8,076 bases of DNA from Dethiobacter sp. (GTDB taxonomy: Bacteria > Bacillota_D > Dethiobacteria > Dethiobacterales > Dethiobacteraceae): assembly GCA_018333395.1 (NCBI GenBank), contig JAGXSQ010000127.1, positions 1 to 8,076 of the forward strand, written 5' to 3'. A program made the position numbers and the translations under genes. A model generated the notes under the pieces. It did not search any database, was not told the origin of the DNA, and worked only from the letters and a program-made list of their open reading frames with translations. Shown in pieces: positions 5,636-8,076 of the stretch (positions are counted from its first letter, which is position 1; each line of letters starts with the position of its first letter).

Positions 5636-6306
5636 ACCGTTTTGCTCATGAAGCGGTAGGCTACATACCACAGGCAAAATCCGCAGGCAAAGGTGATGAT
5701 GACTGCCAATGACGAAGGTAACCTCTCCGCATAAAACAGCGTGACCAGGCCGGTAGCCACCAGCCAGCTACCGGTAAACAGCATCTCCCTGATATAAAAA
5801 ATGTTCACGAAGGCCACAAGCATAAGCCCCATGAGGATTGATGCCGCTGGAACAAAATAGAGCGCCAGGTCACGAACCAACAGGAAGCCCAATACTCCTA
5901 CGGCAGCGGAAGCAAAGGAAACAATCAGGGGAATGCTTTGAGGAGAATAAACAGCGCTGATCAGCCGGATGAACAACTGCAGGGTGGTAATGTCTCTGTA
6001 CGTTTTACGGACCTGGGTAAGTATCAGCAGCACTTTGGTGATACCTGCCGTGATGCAAAAGATGCCCATGGATAAATATAATGCCAGGCGATAAGACAGG
6101 GGAACCTCCGTAAAAGTGTTAAAGCGGAAAGTCAGGTAGTAGAACACGCCGCCCAGGATAGCAATGCCCAAGCCGCCCAACAGTCCGACGAGCGCCATAG
6201 CCCGGGAAATATTGATGAAGCGGAAAATGTTGTTACTTCTGGCCACAGCATTCTTAACAACCTGCAGATCCTCGATCAGTTTCTGTTTTTCGTCAGTACT
6301 ATTCAA
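5632..6306 (-). CDS. Multi-pass membrane protein, first gene of the exporter operon
   Basis: This 224-residue protein has a charged N-terminal helix (EKQKLIEDLQVVKNAVA) and about six membrane helices (roughly 36-58, 72-98, 124-146, 148-170, 178-193 and 197-217). No family is recognised. Pairs of such a membrane protein and an HTH_27 regulator are seen in other Firmicutes, as far as I recall. The start is TTG at 6306: GGAGG (6315-6319) lies eight bases upstream. The nearer ATG gives only four codons before TAG. Its stop overlaps the regulator's start. It is the first gene after the promoter at 6405-6433. A signalling or immunity-like role for the exporter is possible, but the sequence does not show it. 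Confidence 0.75.
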   Translation of the reverse strand: MNSTDEKQKLIEDLQVVKNAVARSNNIFRFINISRAMALVGLLGGLGIAILGGVFYYLTFRFNTFTEVPLSYRLALYLSMGIFCITAGITKVLLILTQVRKTYRDITTLQLFIRLISAVYSPQSIPLIVSFASAAVGVLGFLLVRDLALYFVPAASILMGLMLVAFVNIFYIREMLFTGSWLVATGLVTLFYAERLPSSLAVIITFACGFCLWYVAYRFMSKTV

Positions 6307-6314
6307 TTGTCATT

Positions 6315-6319
6315 CCTCC
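6315..6319 (-). promoter_or_regulatory. Ribosome binding site fixing the TTG start at 6306
   Basis: GGAGG (minus strand) stands eight bases before TTG. An ATG at 6313-6311, one base after the GGAGG, opens only a four-codon frame ending in TAG that overlaps the TTG. The TTG is therefore the better start. Confidence 0.6.
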
Positions 6320-6378
6320 AGAAAACTATAATATTTGATTAGGATACTCTCGGGAGGCATGATTGCCAACCGGAACAA

Positions 6379-6407
6379 TTGATTTATCTCATAAACTACT
6401 TTATAAT
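6379..6407 (+). promoter_or_regulatory. Sigma-A type promoter for the rightward gene
   Basis: TTGATT (6379-6384) and TATAAT (6402-6407) are separated by exactly 17 bases. Transcription would start near 6414 and give a leader of about 130 bases before the ATG at 6544. The -10 is consensus. It shares four bases with the leftward promoter's -10. Confidence 0.6.
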
Positions 6408-6433
6408 ATAGCATTAGGTCGCACTTAGGTCAA
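6405..6433 (-). promoter_or_regulatory. Sigma-A type promoter for the leftward ABC operon
   Basis: On the minus strand, TTGACC (6433-6428) and TATATT (6410-6405) are spaced by 17 bases. Transcription would start near 6398, about 90 bases before the TTG at 6306. The -35 lies over the second copy of a TTAGGTC tandem repeat, a likely repressor site. A weaker alternative, TTGGCA-17-TATCCT, lies closer to the gene. Confidence 0.6.
6414..6431. promoter_or_regulatory. Candidate operator: tandem TTAGGTC repeat
   Basis: TTAGGTC occurs at 6414-6420 and again at 6425-6431, an 11-base period that puts both copies on the same face of the helix. It covers the spacer and -35 of the leftward promoter and lies at the start site of the rightward one. 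A winged-helix protein such as the HTH_27-like regulator is a natural candidate to bind it; that is inference. Confidence 0.4.
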
Positions 6434-6469
6434 CCCCAGTGCGTCATCACCGGCTTAAGTCTTTTTTGA

Positions 6470-6483
6470 CGGTAACCTTACCG
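6470..6483. promoter_or_regulatory. Candidate operator: inverted repeat CGGTAA-CC-TTACCG
   Basis: A perfect 6-bp inverted repeat with two central bases lies in the leader of the rightward gene. It is small enough to be chance, but it is the clearest dyad in the leader and could be a dimer-binding site. Confidence 0.3.
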
Positions 6484-6528
6484 GTCTTATCTTAGGCGGC
6501 GTAAACCTGGAAACACTGTAAAATGCGC

Positions 6529-6537
6529 GGAGGAGGG
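6529..6537 (+). promoter_or_regulatory. Ribosome binding site of the rightward membrane-anchored gene
   Basis: GGAGGAGGG lies six bases before ATG 6544. This supports the start of a long frame that has no stop inside the window. Confidence 0.65.
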
Positions 6538-6543
6538 CTTAAA

Positions 6544-8076
6544 ATGTTCCGGTTAAAGAGGGTTTGTCTTATCTATATAATCTTCGCAGGACTGCTATTG
6601 CCCAGCCATCCGGCAGCGGCCACTGTTGATGTGACCACAGGGTTTGTAAGCGAGCGAAAAACCACATTTATCAGCCTGTACCATGAAGATGCATCACCGA
6701 TGCCGGTATTGGTCGCCGGGCTGGCGGAAAACGTGGACGCGCTGGATAATCTTTTTCATCGCCTGCAAAATGCCGGTCGGCTATTGTCAAGTCACCCCGT
6801 TCTTGCCATTGACATCAGCGACGACGCTTACCAGCGTCTTCTTTCAGGCCCCAGAGCAGCTGGCTATGCGGTCTTGTCGCTGGAAAATGATTACCGCCTG
6901 GATTTAGACCCCCACGACATACTCTCCGCGGACACCATCAGGCTTGGTCCGGTTTACCGCATGGAGCTTGCCCTCTGGCCGGTCAGCGTCAATGAGCTTT
7001 TAACATTGGTGTTGCTCCTGCCGCGGCTGAGCGCGGAGAATCCCCGTATGGAGCTACTGGCCGCGGATATCAGGCAATACCGGGACAAGTTTGATGACGA
7101 GATAGCGCGCACCAGCTGGGATTGGTCAAACAGCGGTCTGCTTTGGTCGCCGGACGGCAATCTCCTCTTATGGGCTAATTGGCATAACCGCGGACTGAGC
7201 TATCAGGTGTTCAATTTCGCCGCAGATGAGCGCATGTCCCTTGAACTGCTTGAACATTACATCCTGCCGCCGACTTTTTCCCCTGACTCCCGCTTTATTG
7301 TCTATGCTTCCCAAACAGAATTAAGAATTGTTGATGTTAAAGAGCGCCGCACCGCCGGTTTTTCGCTACGGGAAATGATTCCGGGCGCTTATCAATTCAT
7401 TAGCCATGTGGAGTTTGTTGTAAACAAAACAGGCGACACTTTATTTTTCCACCCGTGGGGCTGGGGCATGCCGCTTCCTTCGCCGAATTTCCTGTGGCGC
7501 AGCGCGAATCGCGAACAACTGGAAAAGATAAGCGGATTGGGGGTTATGGAAAAGCCGGACCTGCCGGGGGAAGCCTGGAGCGATTTAATGCATAGGCGCC
7601 ATGCCTCTATTGTGAAAACGCCTGCCGAACTTGCTGAACTTAAAGAAGAGTTGACTGCCCCAATAAATGTGGAGTTGGCGGCAACACATGAAAAGCTTAT
7701 CTCCAAATACGGCGAAGTTTATGGTGAAACGATAAACTACCCCCGGAACGATCATCTGGCAGTATTGATTGGAGGAGAGGACAGGCTCGAAGCGCGGGTG
7801 CTGTCGCTGCCGTCCCTGAAAGAGATTGACACACACCTGTTTACTCTTGTACCCCCCAAGCCACAGCCCCATATCCCCGGTACAATAGCCGGGATATCCC
7901 TGTTTAATATGATTGTGATGACGTTGCTATTATTGATGGCCGCCGGTATCACCAGGTTGATTTTATTTATCAAACAAAAATATGGCCGGCAGCCAACCGC
8001 ATCCATAAGTAAAAAGAAAAAGCTCTTGTTCTTTACCAGCGCATTTTTGATTACACTGCTGCTTCATTTTGCGGCT
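6544..8076 (+). CDS. Exported, membrane-anchored protein with propeller-like repeats, partial (3' end beyond window)
   Basis: A frame of 511 codons runs from ATG 6544 to the right edge with no stop. A signal peptide is clear: a basic start (MFRLKRV), a hydrophobic core, and AAA at 24-26 before TVD. Three segments resemble WD40/TolB-type beta-propeller blades: LWSPDGNLLLWANW (200-213), TFSPDSRFIVYAS followed by LRIVDVKERR (244 onward), and VEFVVNKTGDTLFFHP (289-304). One membrane helix spans about 448-476. It is followed by a lysine-rich cytoplasmic loop (KKKK 490-493) and a second hydrophobic segment from about 494 that the window cuts. The external part is therefore anchored by C-terminal helices. 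No known family or catalytic motif is recognised. It is transcribed divergently from the ABC operon and shares its control region. A sensor or accessory of the exporter is one idea; an unrelated neighbour is another. Confidence 0.8.
   Translation, partial: MFRLKRVCLIYIIFAGLLLPSHPAAATVDVTTGFVSERKTTFISLYHEDASPMPVLVAGLAENVDALDNLFHRLQNAGRLLSSHPVLAIDISDDAYQRLLSGPRAAGYAVLSLENDYRLDLDPHDILSADTIRLGPVYRMELALWPVSVNELLTLVLLLPRLSAENPRMELLAADIRQYRDKFDDEIARTSWDWSNSGLLWSPDGNLLLWANWHNRGLSYQVFNFAADERMSLELLEHYILPPTFSPDSRFIVYASQTELRIVDVKERRTAGFSLREMIPGAYQFISHVEFVVNKTGDTLFFHPWGWGMPLPSPNFLWRSANREQLEKISGLGVMEKPDLPGEAWSDLMHRRHASIVKTPAELAELKEELTAPINVELAATHEKLISKYGEVYGETINYPRNDHLAVLIGGEDRLEARVLSLPSLKEIDTHLFTLVPPKPQPHIPGTIAGISLFNMIVMTLLLLMAAGITRLILFIKQKYGRQPTASISKKKKLLFFTSAFLITLLLHFAA

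Larger units (their letters stand above)
6368..6554. repeat. Inverted 10-bp repeat AACCGGAACA / TGTTCCGGTT
   Basis: AACCGGAACA (6368-6377) and its exact reverse complement (6545-6554) stand on the two sides of the divergent promoter region. The second copy overlaps the start of the rightward gene. Further ACCGG cores lie at 6449-6453 and 6480-6484. The sequence match is certain. A regulatory role is unproven. Confidence 0.35.

Noticed and set aside
6683..6907. Rightward 74-codon frame
   Set aside because: It is in another frame inside the long 6544-8076 gene, which has the signal peptide and ribosome site.
7392..8006. Leftward frames near the right edge
   Set aside because: They are antisense to the long rightward gene, with no ribosome sites or recognisable domains.
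1..8076. CRISPR array, tRNA or rRNA genes, phage integrase or restriction/defence system
   Set aside because: No regularly spaced repeats, cloverleaf-like sequence or known defence domain was seen; the toxin-antitoxin remnants are the only related trace.

Overview
The window looks like a chromosomal piece from a low-to-mid GC Firmicute. Peptococcaceae/Clostridia-like bacteria (the Desulfotomaculum/Pelotomaculum type) are my best guess. The grounds are strong GGAGG ribosome sites, frequent TTG/GTG starts, a Crp/Fnr regulator, an MTH865-like protein and a group II intron fragment of a style common in that group. This assignment is inference, not a database result.

Layout. Bases 1-634 are a scrap yard of mobile and addiction elements: the 5' end of a probable insertion-sequence transposase running off the left edge, a 5' domain-I fragment of a group II intron, and the tail of a RelB/DinJ-type antitoxin followed by a frameshifted, C-terminally truncated YafQ-type toxin. 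A strong hairpin follows. Bases 631-2310 form a leftward gene set. It begins with a remnant whose pattern recalls QueG-like (COG1600) proteins, then a Crp/Fnr regulator (TTG start), a small protein with a helix-turn-helix-like stretch, and an MTH865-like protein. The first gene lost its N-terminal part where an AT-richer rightward DUF4256 gene (2333-2908) now lies.

Bases 2925-6306 are a compact leftward five-gene operon: a six-helix membrane protein, a winged-helix regulator translationally coupled to it, an ABC ATPase, and two ABC-2 type permeases. Together they look like a self-regulated drug- or lipid-type exporter with ATPase-permease-permease order, as in the Rv2686c-Rv2688c (fluoroquinolone export) type systems. 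The substrate is unknown.

Bases 6307-6543 are a regulatory region. A leftward and a rightward sigma-A promoter, each with 17-bp spacing, share most of one -10 box and so should exclude each other. A tandem TTAGGTC repeat with an 11-bp period overlies the leftward -35. From 6544 to the right edge runs an open frame of 511 codons with no stop in the window. It encodes an exported, membrane-anchored protein with beta-propeller-like repeats and no family I recognise. It is expressed divergently from the ABC operon and is the least explained gene here.
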